A stretch of DNA of 64,000 bases from Bacteroides sp. (GCA_023665085.1 JAMPEQ010000013.1:1-64000), one strand, 5' to 3'. Numbered from the stretch's first letter, positions 27,082 to 36,616 are shown. Notes: a model not told the origin generated them from the letters alone. Translations and numbers: made by a program.

Positions 27082-28929
27082 TTACCACTCATACATTTCA
27101 AGAAGTATTTTTACAATCTTGTCCGTTCTTGTGGTTATTTTATCCACAGTCCACTTGGTTTCCGTTACAACATCCTCATTTAGGAACAAGCCGTTTCTGT
27201 AGCCAATATCTTTTGTCTTATCTTTCGATTTTCTATCTTTCTTGTGTTCAAAAGACATATTAGAAAGGTTTTGATTATATCCGGTAATTGTTAAGTTGCC
27301 AATGGTATGTACATAATCGGATCTGATTTGGATTGCTTTTGCTTTATCGCCGGTAGCAATCATATCAACCCATTCTTTGGGAATGTTCTCGCCTTCAGGA
27401 AATATATGTTCGATAGTCCAAACATACTTATTACGTGTATCTCTGGACCACAGATCAGAATATATCTCCTTTGTCTGATGTTGTGCTTCGATATTGCATA
27501 AAACAAATCGAGTTGCTTCAGGATTTTCATCATAAATGGGACCACGAAGCTTTTCTTCAAAGGTTTCGTCTGTTGCCGAAACCGCTTTGAGCATATCTTT
27601 AATGCTGGCTACAATTTCGCTACTGCTTTCAAATTTGATTTTTTCGATAATATCGATAAATAATTGAGTAAGTTTACGAGTATTGGGAACATCAGTTAAA
27701 TTTCTTCTAACAAAGAAAACAATAAGAGTATCAACTATTGATTTAATATCCGTATCCGAAAGGCACAAAGTTTCTTGGCTAGTCAATAGATACATTAGCA
27801 ACAAATATGAAGGCGCTCCGGAAATCCTCGCCAAGTTTTGTAAACTTGTTGTGTAAATATACTCGTCATCGGTATTGTTGACAATGATAGAGTATTTGTT
27901 AGCTTTTTCCGAGAGGTTTTCCAAAAGGGCACAATAATCGCTTTTAATCATCTTTTCATAGATGTCAATCAACGTTGTTCTTGTTGCTAAATAACCAAAA
28001 TAATACTTCTTGTCGGTTGATTTATACGGTGCATTCAAATCGTCTCTAAACGCATTATAGAATTGTCTGAAGAAACGCTCCTGAACAGCATAATCATCTT
28101 GTCCTACGGCTTTTAATATCAGTTTCCATTGCTCATAGGCATTATCTGCACCAGAAGAGTTTTCGGCTTGTGCAATAAGAGAATTCTTAATTAGATCAAG
28201 AGCAGAAAGCGGAACACCTCTGTGGTTTAGAGATTCAAAGAGCATATAAGCATCTTTGTTAGTGTCGACTTCGATTCCTACCAATACTGCTGCCTCGAAT
28301 TTTCTAACAATTTGAAATAGTGCTCCTATGCCGGTAATATTGGGGTTACCAGCTTTGATTTCCTGCACTTCATCGACAATCAATTTCAGAAAATGACGAT
28401 ATGCCTTTGCAATTCTTCTGTTACCAAAATTGGTTGGCTTTGATTGCTTAGCGGAAATAATTCCGTTGTCGGAAAGAATGTAAGTATAGTCCTCGTCATT
28501 TGAGTTTTGCCTTTGAAGTAGGAGTCGCTGATTATACTCGGTGATTTTGCCTCCGGACGCAGTAAATTTCTGTTTTTTATTCGCAAGCTCATTTCTCAAA
28601 TTAGAAAGTTCGCTTAAATCATCTTCATCCATTTCGGCTTTATGTTTAGCAAGTTCAGAATACAGAGCTACCAACAATAAAGTTATCGTTGAAAATCTTT
28701 GTTGTCCATCAATGACTTCCAAAACAGTTCCATTCAGAGAACCACTGTTTACACAAATATATGAACCAAGAAAATAGCCGAAATCATTTTCAGTTACATC
28801 GTTGAATAATGCATCCCATTCTTTAATTCCCCAAGTATATTCACGTTGGTATTTTGGAATTTTATATATCTTATCGCTGGTTATTGAAAATACATCAGCA
28901 ATTGTTGTTTGTGATACTGTTTTTATCAT
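27082..28929 (-). CDS. DUF262/DUF1524 protein (GmrSD-like)
   Basis: 615 aa. The N-terminal DUF262 (ParB/Srx-like) has YKIPKYQREYTWGIKEW and VLEVIDGQQRFSTI near residue 75. The C-terminal DUF1524 has the His-Me/HNH-type YVWTIEHIFPEG and HTIGNLTITGYNQNLSN. Proteins with both domains include GmrSD-type restriction enzymes acting on modified DNA. ATG 28929 sits after GAGGTG; the longer frame to 28989 has no ribosome site. It is the first gene of the restriction-like operon, 120 nt before the methylase. Confidence 0.87.
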   Translation of the reverse strand: MIKTVSQTTIADVFSITSDKIYKIPKYQREYTWGIKEWDALFNDVTENDFGYFLGSYICVNSGSLNGTVLEVIDGQQRFSTITLLLVALYSELAKHKAEMDEDDLSELSNLRNELANKKQKFTASGGKITEYNQRLLLQRQNSNDEDYTYILSDNGIISAKQSKPTNFGNRRIAKAYRHFLKLIVDEVQEIKAGNPNITGIGALFQIVRKFEAAVLVGIEVDTNKDAYMLFESLNHRGVPLSALDLIKNSLIAQAENSSGADNAYEQWKLILKAVGQDDYAVQERFFRQFYNAFRDDLNAPYKSTDKKYYFGYLATRTTLIDIYEKMIKSDYCALLENLSEKANKYSIIVNNTDDEYIYTTSLQNLARISGAPSYLLLMYLLTSQETLCLSDTDIKSIVDTLIVFFVRRNLTDVPNTRKLTQLFIDIIEKIKFESSSEIVASIKDMLKAVSATDETFEEKLRGPIYDENPEATRFVLCNIEAQHQTKEIYSDLWSRDTRNKYVWTIEHIFPEGENIPKEWVDMIATGDKAKAIQIRSDYVHTIGNLTITGYNQNLSNMSFEHKKDRKSKDKTKDIGYRNGLFLNEDVVTETKWTVDKITTRTDKIVKILLEMYEW

Positions 28930-29017
28930 ATGGAACACCTCGATATAATTCTTCTGTCTTAAACGTTGTATCCCCTTCGTGTCTTTCATATAGACTTCAC
29001 ACTATTGATATCATTGG

Positions 29018-29277
29018 TTAGATAACTTTGAGAATATGCTTAATTTCAATATCTTTTATTGCACACTCTATAACTAGAAGATAATCTTCTTTATCCACCT
29101 TGTTCCAGTCTATGACTTTGTGAAACGCGGTTTAAAAAATGAAATCTAGACAAATACGAATACTGTTCACGCTTTCTTCTCGGAAAGGTTGGGCGATATT
29201 TATTTCAACGTTGTTCTCAACAATCTCTTCAAAAGTGAACTGAGGCACTTTATCAATATTTGCAGAATCATCTGCAA
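29018..29277 (-). pseudogene. Decayed Fic-domain gene fragment
   Basis: The minus strand reads FTFEEIVENNVEINIAQPFR, then EESVNSIRICLDFIF, a stop, then HKVIDWNKVDKEDYLLVIE. This aligns with the Fic core of the Fic/DOC family (usual IAHPFREGNGRSMRIWLD) but has lost the catalytic His and the GN-R residues and has an in-frame stop. It has no start codon region. A remnant of an inactive Fic gene between two defence blocks. Confidence 0.75.
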
Positions 29278-29377
29278 AAACACTATATTAAATAATTATA
29301 CAATAAAAGCCAAGTTAAATCAATGATTTATACAGATTTGCGCTATACAAATCTATATGATTCAAAAAACATACACT

Positions 29378-32110
29378 TTAGTTTGAAACGATTACCGAAT
29401 TCAATTTTTGAATTAAAATTTCTTTTTCACCACTACCATTTGTTTTAAATCTTTCTAATGGCAAATTATATTTTTCAAAAATTGAATCTTTTACTATATC
29501 CCTAACATATTGTTTTGTGCCTATTTTGTGATAATCATAACCATCGACTTCCACTGCTAATACAGGTTGCTTGTTCACTTTATTATAAATCATAAAATCA
29601 ACATGGCTATCTGTATTAGCAACAAAGTTTAATTCTTTATCATCAAGTTTATCAAGATTTTTAAATATTTCTTTCAAAGGTAAATGCACAACTACACCAA
29701 GATTTGAGTGATTATTTTCCTTTAAAAGTTTACAAATTAAACTATACATTAGGTTTTCGGAATCATAAGCTGATACTCTTCTGCTTTTTGAAAGCAGTGC
29801 ACTTCTCTCAATTTGATACTGACTATAAAGATAATCAAAAATAGAATAAATTTCACTCTCAATTATATCAAAATTATTATATTCAATATAACTTACCAAA
29901 TCTCCGATATTGGTGTTTTGATTATCATCCTGACCAACAATAATTGTAAAGTTCTTTATTGCTCTTGATACAGCTACATTCAGTAGGTTAGGGTTATCTG
30001 AAAATTCATTTACCTTATCATCTACTGTAGACATTATGATATAATCTTTTTCTCTACCCTGAAATTTATGTACTGTATCAATAAGCATATCATCATTATA
30101 AATCGCATTTGTAATTTCAGTTACTTGATCTCTGTAAGGTGCTATAATTCCTATATCGGAATAATTTATATTAGTATCAGGCAAAATTTCTTGTGTAATT
30201 ACATCAATTTGACGCTGGTTAATATGCTTCCTTGCGTGATTACCTTGAGCCGTTTTATATACTTTTAGTGTATCTGTTTCATCACTATCTTTTGTCATAA
30301 CAATCAGTTGATTATCATAGAATTTCTGATTACAAAATTCAATAATTTTTGGGTGGCAACGATAATGTTCTCGCAATAAAGTATTTGGAACATCAGGAAT
30401 AATATTAAAAACAGATGATAGGAAACTATTCTTTGTAAAATTATATTCAGCTCTGATTTTAAACAATGAAAAAATATGATTTGTTTTCATCCTATCCGTT
30501 TCATTGATAACATTCGGAAGTTGCTTTCTGTCTCCGACTATTACGGCGTTTTTAGCAACAGACAATGCAACTAATCCTGTTGCAACATCAACCTGTGAAG
30601 CCTCATCCATTATTACATAATCATAAATATATCTATTGCTTGATGATCCAAGATTACTTCTTGCTGAATATGTTGTACTTAAAACTACAGGATATTCCTT
30701 TATAAATTCTTCAGGATTTTTCCATAAATCATCCATTTTAAAGATTGTTCTTTCAGTTTTATCAACATATTTTTTGTATAAATAATTCTTAAAGTACTGT
30801 GTTGAAAGGTTAACATAATTGTCAAGCAAAGTCTTTGAATCAGTTGCTTTTAATTCTTTTTCTATTCTATTGATTTCATCATTTAACTCTCGTAATCGCA
30901 CTGCATAATAATTCTGTTTTACTATTGAAATCAATATATCTAAATTTTGATTTATGTAATGTCTGTTTTTTAGACCAAAACAAAATATAAATATTATGTT
31001 GTTAATAATTTGCTTAATTTTATTATTTTGAAAATCAAGTCTTGTCCACAGTTTCAGCAAATGATTAGATTTTATATATGATTTACAGTTGATTTTTGGA
31101 ATGTTAGAATCTTCGCATTGTTCATTGAAATAAACTTGTTCAGTTTTAACGGCAGACGCTTCTTGCTTATCTTTCGCAAGTTCATTTTGTTTTTCAAATA
31201 TATCATTTAATTTTTCTGAACTTTGTTTTATTTTCTCTCTGATTTTAGAAATCTGGTTTTCTTCTAATTTCCAATCACGAATATCGGGCAAGGATTCTTT
31301 TTGATTTTCTATGAACTTAACTTTATTTTCTTTTCTGCCAAGTGGAGCAACTAAAAAATCATAACCGTATTTACAAAGTTTTTCATACACATTTTCAGTA
31401 GCAGAATTGTTGTTAGAAACAACTTCAACAGTTTTACCTCTGATTATCAAATTGGCAATAATGTTAAGTATAGTTTGTGTTTTACCTGTTCCCGGCGGAC
31501 CTTCAATAATACTTACTTGATTGGTTAATGCATTATTTACTGCTGTTGTTTGACTTGAATTACTTCCAAAAGGAAAAATTACTAATCCATTATCATTAAA
31601 TTGATTTGCTTTTTGAGCAAGCAAATAATTATAAGCAACCGTATTATCGCTTATAAATTTTTCCATGGAATTATACTGGTTTGTAAGTATCTTATTATCA
31701 TCTTCAGTTTTCACACTAATCTCATCAGCAATTAATTTCAAATAATTAAATACAGGTTTTGCATTCCCATTTGTTAAACAAGATTGCTCAATCCTTAATT
31801 CTGAACAATGATATGTTTTCTCATAAGTATTAAATATAATGTGCCAGTATTCATTATTAAAAACAGCAATATAAACTATATCAAACAGTAATACACCTTT
31901 GCTGAATAACCTTACAGTTGAGGGTGCAACAATTGTTGGATTTCTGTACCATTTAACATTGTAACTATTATAAGTGTATCTTTTGTTATTGTTAAATATA
32001 ATAGTGCACTTACCATCATAATCCGAATATTCACAAAACTTTATATCTTTTGTTTTATCTTCAAATACACCATTTCTTCTTACAAAAATTAAATTATTTT
32101 TAGTGTTCAA
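29378..32110 (-). CDS. Superfamily 1 (Upf1/Dna2-like) helicase with C-terminal DUF2726 nuclease-like domain
   Basis: 910 aa. The N-terminal ~180 residues are strand-rich and unassigned. The helicase core runs from VSIIEGPPGTGKTQTILNII (Walker A, near residue 205) through YVIMDEASQVDV (motif II, near residue 500), VGDRKQLPNVI, LREHYRCHP, and DTVHKFQGREKDYIIMS with LNVAVSRA (motifs V-VI). The end is DUF2726: HVDFMIYNK..., PVLAVEVDGYDYH, and RDIVKDSIFEKYNLPLERF, an endonuclease-like fold. Likely a DNA-processing defence effector. Third gene after Fic and the 182-aa protein. Confidence 0.87.
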   Translation of the reverse strand: MNTKNNLIFVRRNGVFEDKTKDIKFCEYSDYDGKCTIIFNNNKRYTYNSYNVKWYRNPTIVAPSTVRLFSKGVLLFDIVYIAVFNNEYWHIIFNTYEKTYHCSELRIEQSCLTNGNAKPVFNYLKLIADEISVKTEDDNKILTNQYNSMEKFISDNTVAYNYLLAQKANQFNDNGLVIFPFGSNSSQTTAVNNALTNQVSIIEGPPGTGKTQTILNIIANLIIRGKTVEVVSNNNSATENVYEKLCKYGYDFLVAPLGRKENKVKFIENQKESLPDIRDWKLEENQISKIREKIKQSSEKLNDIFEKQNELAKDKQEASAVKTEQVYFNEQCEDSNIPKINCKSYIKSNHLLKLWTRLDFQNNKIKQIINNIIFIFCFGLKNRHYINQNLDILISIVKQNYYAVRLRELNDEINRIEKELKATDSKTLLDNYVNLSTQYFKNYLYKKYVDKTERTIFKMDDLWKNPEEFIKEYPVVLSTTYSARSNLGSSSNRYIYDYVIMDEASQVDVATGLVALSVAKNAVIVGDRKQLPNVINETDRMKTNHIFSLFKIRAEYNFTKNSFLSSVFNIIPDVPNTLLREHYRCHPKIIEFCNQKFYDNQLIVMTKDSDETDTLKVYKTAQGNHARKHINQRQIDVITQEILPDTNINYSDIGIIAPYRDQVTEITNAIYNDDMLIDTVHKFQGREKDYIIMSTVDDKVNEFSDNPNLLNVAVSRAIKNFTIIVGQDDNQNTNIGDLVSYIEYNNFDIIESEIYSIFDYLYSQYQIERSALLSKSRRVSAYDSENLMYSLICKLLKENNHSNLGVVVHLPLKEIFKNLDKLDDKELNFVANTDSHVDFMIYNKVNKQPVLAVEVDGYDYHKIGTKQYVRDIVKDSIFEKYNLPLERFKTNGSGEKEILIQKLNSVIVSN

Positions 32111-32161
32111 ATCACTACCTCATATAAATAATACTTTTTTGATAAATGTAAAATTCTCTTA

Positions 32162-32710
32162 TTAATTAAAACCACCATCTATAATTGAATTAAGATTATC
32201 TATAATAAACTGCTGTGCATTTTTGTCGTATGTAACAGCAAAATATTTACCGTATTGACCTAATCTTTCCTCTTCAGTCAAGCCTAAATCTTCACCTGTG
32301 GCAGTAACTTTCTTCACATTTTTATTATTAATCGTAATAACCTCAAGCATATTGATGCTTACTAACCAATTTGTTATTGCTGTAACCTTGAGCTTTTTCA
32401 TATTTTCAGGTTTAATATCGTTAATTCTTTTCGCAATAACAGAAACTGTAACAGGAATATCCGTAATCTCTATGCTGTCCAAATCAATACTATCTATATT
32501 AAAATCAATTTGTTTTTGCTTGGTGGACTTATATACACCACCATTCGCAATAACTTCACCGAGTATTTCAGAAACATAAAAAAGACAGCGTGATATTTTA
32601 ACATTGTTGATGATATCATCTTCATTTACTTCTTCTTTAGTGAAAGGATTAATACCTTTAGCTAAATCATCAATGTAATCTTTCGCATGCGAAACTAAAT
32701 TAATGTCCAT
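32162..32710 (-). CDS. Uncharacterised protein co-encoded with the DUF2726 helicase
   Basis: 182 aa; DINLVSHAKDYIDDLAKGINP opens the protein (ends DINLVS and KGINP), then KISRCLFYVSEILGEVI, then a winged-helix-like part (MKKLKVTAITNWLVSINMLEVI). I do not recognise the family. It is placed between a Fic gene (26 nt upstream) and the helicase (51 nt downstream), all in one direction, so it is probably a partner or regulator of the helicase. Confidence 0.7.
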   Translation of the reverse strand: MDINLVSHAKDYIDDLAKGINPFTKEEVNEDDIINNVKISRCLFYVSEILGEVIANGGVYKSTKQKQIDFNIDSIDLDSIEITDIPVTVSVIAKRINDIKPENMKKLKVTAITNWLVSINMLEVITINNKNVKKVTATGEDLGLTEEERLGQYGKYFAVTYDKNAQQFIIDNLNSIIDGGFN

Positions 32711-32736
32711 ATTTTAATACCTCAAAATATATGGTT

Positions 32737-33801
32737 TTAAAAATTCATCAATACTTTCCAATAACCATTGCGCTTGCCGTTGATTCTTTGAATTAGGCCT
32801 TTTTCCTGCAATAGTTTCATTTTTCGTTTAATGGTTCTGTCTGTTACTCCTAATTTTTCAGCGAGCTGAATTTGTGTAATTGACGGATTTTTAGAAATGA
32901 TTTTAAGTAATGCCAATTCGTCCAAAGTGACATTTTGTTCAGAACTATTGTCACTTTGAATGTCACTTTGAAAATCAATGTGCAGATATCTGTTTTTCAG
33001 TTCGTTATTTTTACCAAGCAACAGATTTTCAAAAAACAGTTCAAGATATTTGGTTGTGGCAATTATGCCGTTTTTTACATTATTATAATTAGCACGGACA
33101 AGTGCATTTCTGAAATACCATGAATTTACTGAAAATAAATCATTGTTCACATCAAATCCGAATGATTTTAGATATTTAATAATGAACACTGCTGTTGCTC
33201 TTGTGTTGCCCTCACAAAATGGGTGAATCTGCCATATTCCCGCTATGAATTTTGCAATATGTTTTACAGATTCAGCAGTGGACAAACCCTCGTATGAAAA
33301 CTTTTTTTCAATATCAAAATCGTAATCAAGCGTATCATTTATGCTGTCAAAGGATGCGTATAAAACAGTATCGCCTTTAAGAACCCACTCTTTCTTGGTG
33401 ATGTTATAAGTTCTTATTTCTCCTGCGTGCTTGAACACATCGGAGAACAATCTCCTGTGAATTGCTTTAAACTCTGCCGGCGAAAACTGAAAAGTATTTT
33501 CATTCAGCATTTCTGCAATTCTTGCAGCAACCTTGTCGGCTTCCTCTGTTCCGTCTTCGACAGCCTGTCTGACATTCTGCTGTTCATAGTAACTATTCAC
33601 ACGCTTTTGAACAGTGGCAATATCAATCTTTCCTTCAATGTGCTCTTTAGCAGTGTCAAGCAGATATACAGAGGTTTTGAGTCCGTCAACATCCTGCAAG
33701 CCGATAGCAGTTTTCCAAGACTCACTGCGTTCTGCTCGATTAGGCTCACCCTGTTTAATATATTCAGTTAATTCAAATTGCCAATTTCTTTCATCAGCCA
33801 T
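32737..33801 (-). CDS. Fic family protein with C-terminal winged helix-turn-helix
   Basis: 354 aa. The N-terminus (LLDTAKEHIEGKIDIATVQK) resembles the inhibitory helix region of class II Fic proteins, but I do not find a perfect [S/T]xxxE[G/N]. The Fic core HPFCEGNTRATAVFI near residue 191 is complete. The C-terminus is a winged HTH (SITQIQLAEKLGVTDRTIKR). Fic-HTH proteins often control their own operon while modifying proteins with AMP. First gene of the Fic/182-aa/helicase unit. Confidence 0.88.
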   Translation of the reverse strand: MADERNWQFELTEYIKQGEPNRAERSESWKTAIGLQDVDGLKTSVYLLDTAKEHIEGKIDIATVQKRVNSYYEQQNVRQAVEDGTEEADKVAARIAEMLNENTFQFSPAEFKAIHRRLFSDVFKHAGEIRTYNITKKEWVLKGDTVLYASFDSINDTLDYDFDIEKKFSYEGLSTAESVKHIAKFIAGIWQIHPFCEGNTRATAVFIIKYLKSFGFDVNNDLFSVNSWYFRNALVRANYNNVKNGIIATTKYLELFFENLLLGKNNELKNRYLHIDFQSDIQSDNSSEQNVTLDELALLKIISKNPSITQIQLAEKLGVTDRTIKRKMKLLQEKGLIQRINGKRNGYWKVLMNF

Positions 33802-33845
33802 TTAATCACATCCTATAAATTATATGTTTATTATATCACAATTTG

Positions 33846-33951
33846 CTGCACGAAGTGCAGGACACGGCTTTGACGTGTAAGAGCGATAGCTCAAATTGAT
33901 GATACAATGTCTCCGAAACAATCAAAATCTTTGATTTTGCTAATGTTTCGT
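33846..33951. repeat. Array of four hairpins, candidate structured repeat or RNA
   Basis: Consecutive perfect stems: CTGCAC/GTGCAG, ACACG/CGTGT, GAGC/GCTC, and a nested CGAAACA/TGTTTCG around CAAAATC/GATTTTG. It occupies the divergent region between the Fic operon (minus) and the 34109 gene (plus). Such hairpin density in AT-rich DNA suggests a mobile intergenic palindromic repeat or a structured RNA. Confidence 0.55.
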
Positions 33952-34108
33952 GAGGTTATTATACCATAAACCAGCAGAATGTTAAAGTTTTTATGTAAAT
34001 TTATCATTTACTATGGTATAATCAAATTGTTACTATTTAGATTGTGTATCTGTTAAAAACAAATTGCAAGGGTACTGATTAAATCAGAATTTTAGGATAG
34101 TGAAATTT

Positions 34109-34525
34109 ATGGAAGAACTGTTTGTATATGCACTTTTATGTGCTGAGGGAATTGATATGTGGGATGCGTATGCTAAAACATTAGATAAACTTTTTATGGA
34201 AGATATAGATAATGACATTTATTTTTCATTAGAAGAAATGGAATTAAAAGATTCCATTTTACACTATATATCAATTATGTATCAATGTGAATTCAAAATA
34301 GAGTATTTTGGAAAAATATTGATGCAATCATTGCAACGGATATATGAAACTATGCACATTGAATTATTTGCAAAAAAGATGTATTCACTATGGAATAAAT
34401 TGCCTCAGTTAATCTGTGAAAAAGAGCCTTTTTTTATATTGGCTTATGCTGATGATTGTCTATCATACGGCGATAAGAGTCAATGCGAAAAGTTATATGA
34501 GATAGCGATGCATTATTATGATTGA
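34109..34525 (+). CDS. Hypothetical protein, 138 aa
   Basis: Acidic, helical, with aromatic-rich segments (EELFVYALLCAEGIDMWDAY, LHYISIMYQCEF, LAYADDCLSYGDKSQCEKLYE). No family recognised. ATG 34109 and a GTG at 34100 are both possible behind TTTTAGGATA. The frame is intact and AT-typical of the surrounding cargo region. Confidence 0.6.
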   Translation: MEELFVYALLCAEGIDMWDAYAKTLDKLFMEDIDNDIYFSLEEMELKDSILHYISIMYQCEFKIEYFGKILMQSLQRIYETMHIELFAKKMYSLWNKLPQLICEKEPFFILAYADDCLSYGDKSQCEKLYEIAMHYYD

Positions 34526-34670
34526 GATATAAAATCTAGGTTATAGAATAATTACTTGAATACGCTTTCAAAAAAGAAATTGAATTATTAAATATGAAAA
34601 GGTGATGTGCTGTTGAGTTTGAAACAAGTAATTAACTAAACAATGACAGGATAAAAACAGGTGAACAGTT

Positions 34671-35141
34671 ATGGAGTTTGGATTTTCTTATGTCGGGTTG
34701 ATATATTTGTTAATGCTTTTTATTCCGAATTTGTTTTGGACGAAGTATAAGCCTGATGACTACGAAAAATATGCTAAAAATGAGAATAAAATATTGAAAG
34801 TATTTGAAAGCATCGGTCAGGTGCTTGTAAGCTGTATTGTACTTATTTTCAAAGATTTTAATATAAGACTTGACTCCTGGTGGGTGCTTTTTCTGATACT
34901 GTCCTTTATTTTTATGATACTTTACGAGATTTACTGGGTGAGATATTTTAAGAGTAAAAAGACTATGAAAGACTTTTACAGCAGTCTGCTCGGTATACAT
35001 GTAGCAGGTGCAACACTGCCTGTTATCGCATTTCTTCTGCTTGGAATTTACGGCAAAAATATACCGCTTATTACAGCCGTAATCATACTCGGCATTGGTC
35101 ATATCGGAATACATATTAATCATAAAAAGGAGATATCCTGA
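34671..35141 (+). CDS. Integral membrane protein, 156 aa
   Basis: Four to five hydrophobic segments (YVGLIYLLMLFIPNLFW, VLVSCIVLIF, WWVLFLILSFIFMILYEIYW, GATLPVIAFLLLGIYG, LITAVIILGIGHIGIHI). Basic loops lie between them. Family not recognised with certainty; it looks like the small DUF-type membrane proteins common in Clostridia. ATG after AACAGGTGAACAG. Confidence 0.7.
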   Translation: MEFGFSYVGLIYLLMLFIPNLFWTKYKPDDYEKYAKNENKILKVFESIGQVLVSCIVLIFKDFNIRLDSWWVLFLILSFIFMILYEIYWVRYFKSKKTMKDFYSSLLGIHVAGATLPVIAFLLLGIYGKNIPLITAVIILGIGHIGIHINHKKEIS

Positions 35142-35188
35142 TTTTATAGTTTAGTATATAATCAATAAGGGATAGTTGGGGAGTTTGT

Positions 35189-35719
35189 ATGAAAAAAGTA
35201 TTTTTATCGTCAACAGTTGTGATATCTGTATTGTTTGGTGTATTTTTATTTCTTACATTGACTACAGGAAATTCTCTATGCTATACACTTGCAATCACAT
35301 TCGCTACAATGTGCTATCATTTTATAATGAGATTGACAGTAGGAAAATTTATTCCTCATAGCTTTAATTTCAAAACTTATTGGTTCAGGGAAAAGAGCTT
35401 TGAAAAATCTTTGTATAAGGTGCTTAAGGTAAAAAAGTGGAAAGACAAAATGCCGTCATATAATCCAACAAGCTATATGACAAGAGATAACAAGATTGAA
35501 AATATCGTAAATACAATGTGCAGGAATGAGATTATACACGAGGTTAATGCACTGCTCAGTTTTGTGCCTATATTATTTTCACTTGCATTTGGTGCAATCT
35601 TTGTATTTGTTATCACCTCAATCATTGCATGTTGTGTGGATTTGATTTTTGTTGTTATGCAGAGATACAATCGTCCGAGACTTATCCGACTGATTGAAAG
35701 AATTAATAAAAGAAATTGA
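35189..35719 (+). CDS. Membrane protein resembling the CrtO-type acyltransferase family
   Basis: 176 aa. Two N-terminal membrane helices, a cytosolic segment with SLYKVLKVKKWKDKMPSYNP, and two C-terminal helices. The K-x-x-K-K-W-K-D-x-x-P word recalls small Firmicute membrane proteins annotated as glycosyl-4,4'-diaponeurosporenoate acyltransferase, although most such genes are not in carotenoid clusters and neither is this one. ATG follows GGGGAG. Function uncertain. Confidence 0.6.
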   Translation: MKKVFLSSTVVISVLFGVFLFLTLTTGNSLCYTLAITFATMCYHFIMRLTVGKFIPHSFNFKTYWFREKSFEKSLYKVLKVKKWKDKMPSYNPTSYMTRDNKIENIVNTMCRNEIIHEVNALLSFVPILFSLAFGAIFVFVITSIIACCVDLIFVVMQRYNRPRLIRLIERINKRN

Positions 35720-35772
35720 CAAGTGCTGATATAATCAAATTGTCAGGGCAAAATGTTACTGAGGTGATTAAT

Positions 35773-36060
35773 ATGGCAAAGCAAGGAATGAAAAGATCTG
35801 AGCGAACTCATACAAATTCAAAAAATGAGGCTGTACCTGTTCCTGAAATTCAAGGCAAGGCAAAGAGCGGCAAAAGTAATGTCCGTGCAATTGTTTCAGG
35901 TACACATTCGCCTGAACAAAAGGTCTATCATAGTGTTCCGTACAAAAAGAATAGAATGCATGAAAAACCTATATCAGATGCATATTCTGTTATAGATAAT
36001 GATTTAGCAAGAGATAATCTTGAAAACGATATAACAGATGCAGATTTACAGGACTTATAA
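35773..36060 (+). CDS. Small basic protein (MAKQGMKR-type), 95 aa
   Basis: Begins MAKQGMKRSERTHTNSKNEA and contains VPVPEIQGKAKSGK. This N-terminus is familiar from small uncharacterised proteins of Clostridia mobile elements. It is basic at the start, acidic at the end and likely disordered. ATG 35773 has GAGGTGATTA; a longer frame from 35716 overlaps the previous gene and has no such site. Ends at a strong terminator. Confidence 0.7.
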   Translation: MAKQGMKRSERTHTNSKNEAVPVPEIQGKAKSGKSNVRAIVSGTHSPEQKVYHSVPYKKNRMHEKPISDAYSVIDNDLARDNLENDITDADLQDL

Positions 36061-36064
36061 AAGC

Positions 36065-36094
36065 AAAGGGAATGGCTACAAAACCATTCCCTTT
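36065..36094 (+). terminator. Rho-independent terminator
   Basis: Perfect stem AAAGGGAATGG / CCATTCCCTTT followed by ATTTATTT, right after the 95-aa gene. Confidence 0.85.
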
Positions 36095-36223
36095 ATTTAT
36101 CTGTGAGCTTGGATATTGATTGTATTTTTAAATTATGTTAGAATAAATCAGTAATTATCAGAGGTACATATGCTATTGAAATTAAAGAATACAAAGAGAT
36201 TTAAATCAAAGGAAGTGTAGAAA

Positions 36224-36616
36224 ATGAAAAAATATAAAATTGCAGCAATATTAATGATTATTCACGGTGCATTTATGGAGATAGGGGGTTGCCTTGCCGT
36301 TATTCCTGCCATGATACTCGGCAGTGATAAATTTGATATAGGTCAGTATTTTTCATTTAAGCTACAATACTTCCAAGATAATCTGTATATGATGATTATA
36401 ATGGGTGCAATATATGGTGTTGTAAGGGTTATCGGTGCAGTCGGTCTGCTAAAAAACAGAATGTGGGGTTTAACCCTTTCAGTAATCAACTGTGTTATAA
36501 CAATGATTTTAATGATGTTCCTGCTCCCTGCAGGTATTATGGATGGAATTTTAGCGTGCAGTGCGTTAGTTCTGATTTTGATGCAGTATTACGGAAATAA
36601 ACAAATAGAAAAATAG
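36224..36616 (+). CDS. Small integral membrane protein, 130 aa
   Basis: Four predicted membrane helices: IAAILMIIHGAFMEIGGCLA, MMIIMGAIYGVVRVIGAVGL, LSVINCVITMILMMFLLPAG and GILACSALVLILMQY. The pattern recalls DUF2127-like four-helix proteins, not certain. ATG after GGAAGTGTAG; 11 nt before the HHH gene, so co-transcribed. Confidence 0.7.
   Translation: MKKYKIAAILMIIHGAFMEIGGCLAVIPAMILGSDKFDIGQYFSFKLQYFQDNLYMMIIMGAIYGVVRVIGAVGLLKNRMWGLTLSVINCVITMILMMFLLPAGIMDGILACSALVLILMQYYGNKQIEK

Noticed and set aside
25189-28929. BREX or DISARM system
   Set aside because: No PglX/PglZ/BrxC-type or DrmA/B-type signatures seen; the genes fit a type I-like methylase/specificity pair with extra factors.
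33846-33951. CRISPR-like repeat array
   Set aside because: The hairpins differ from each other and no regular repeats with spacers exist; no cas genes are present anywhere in the window.
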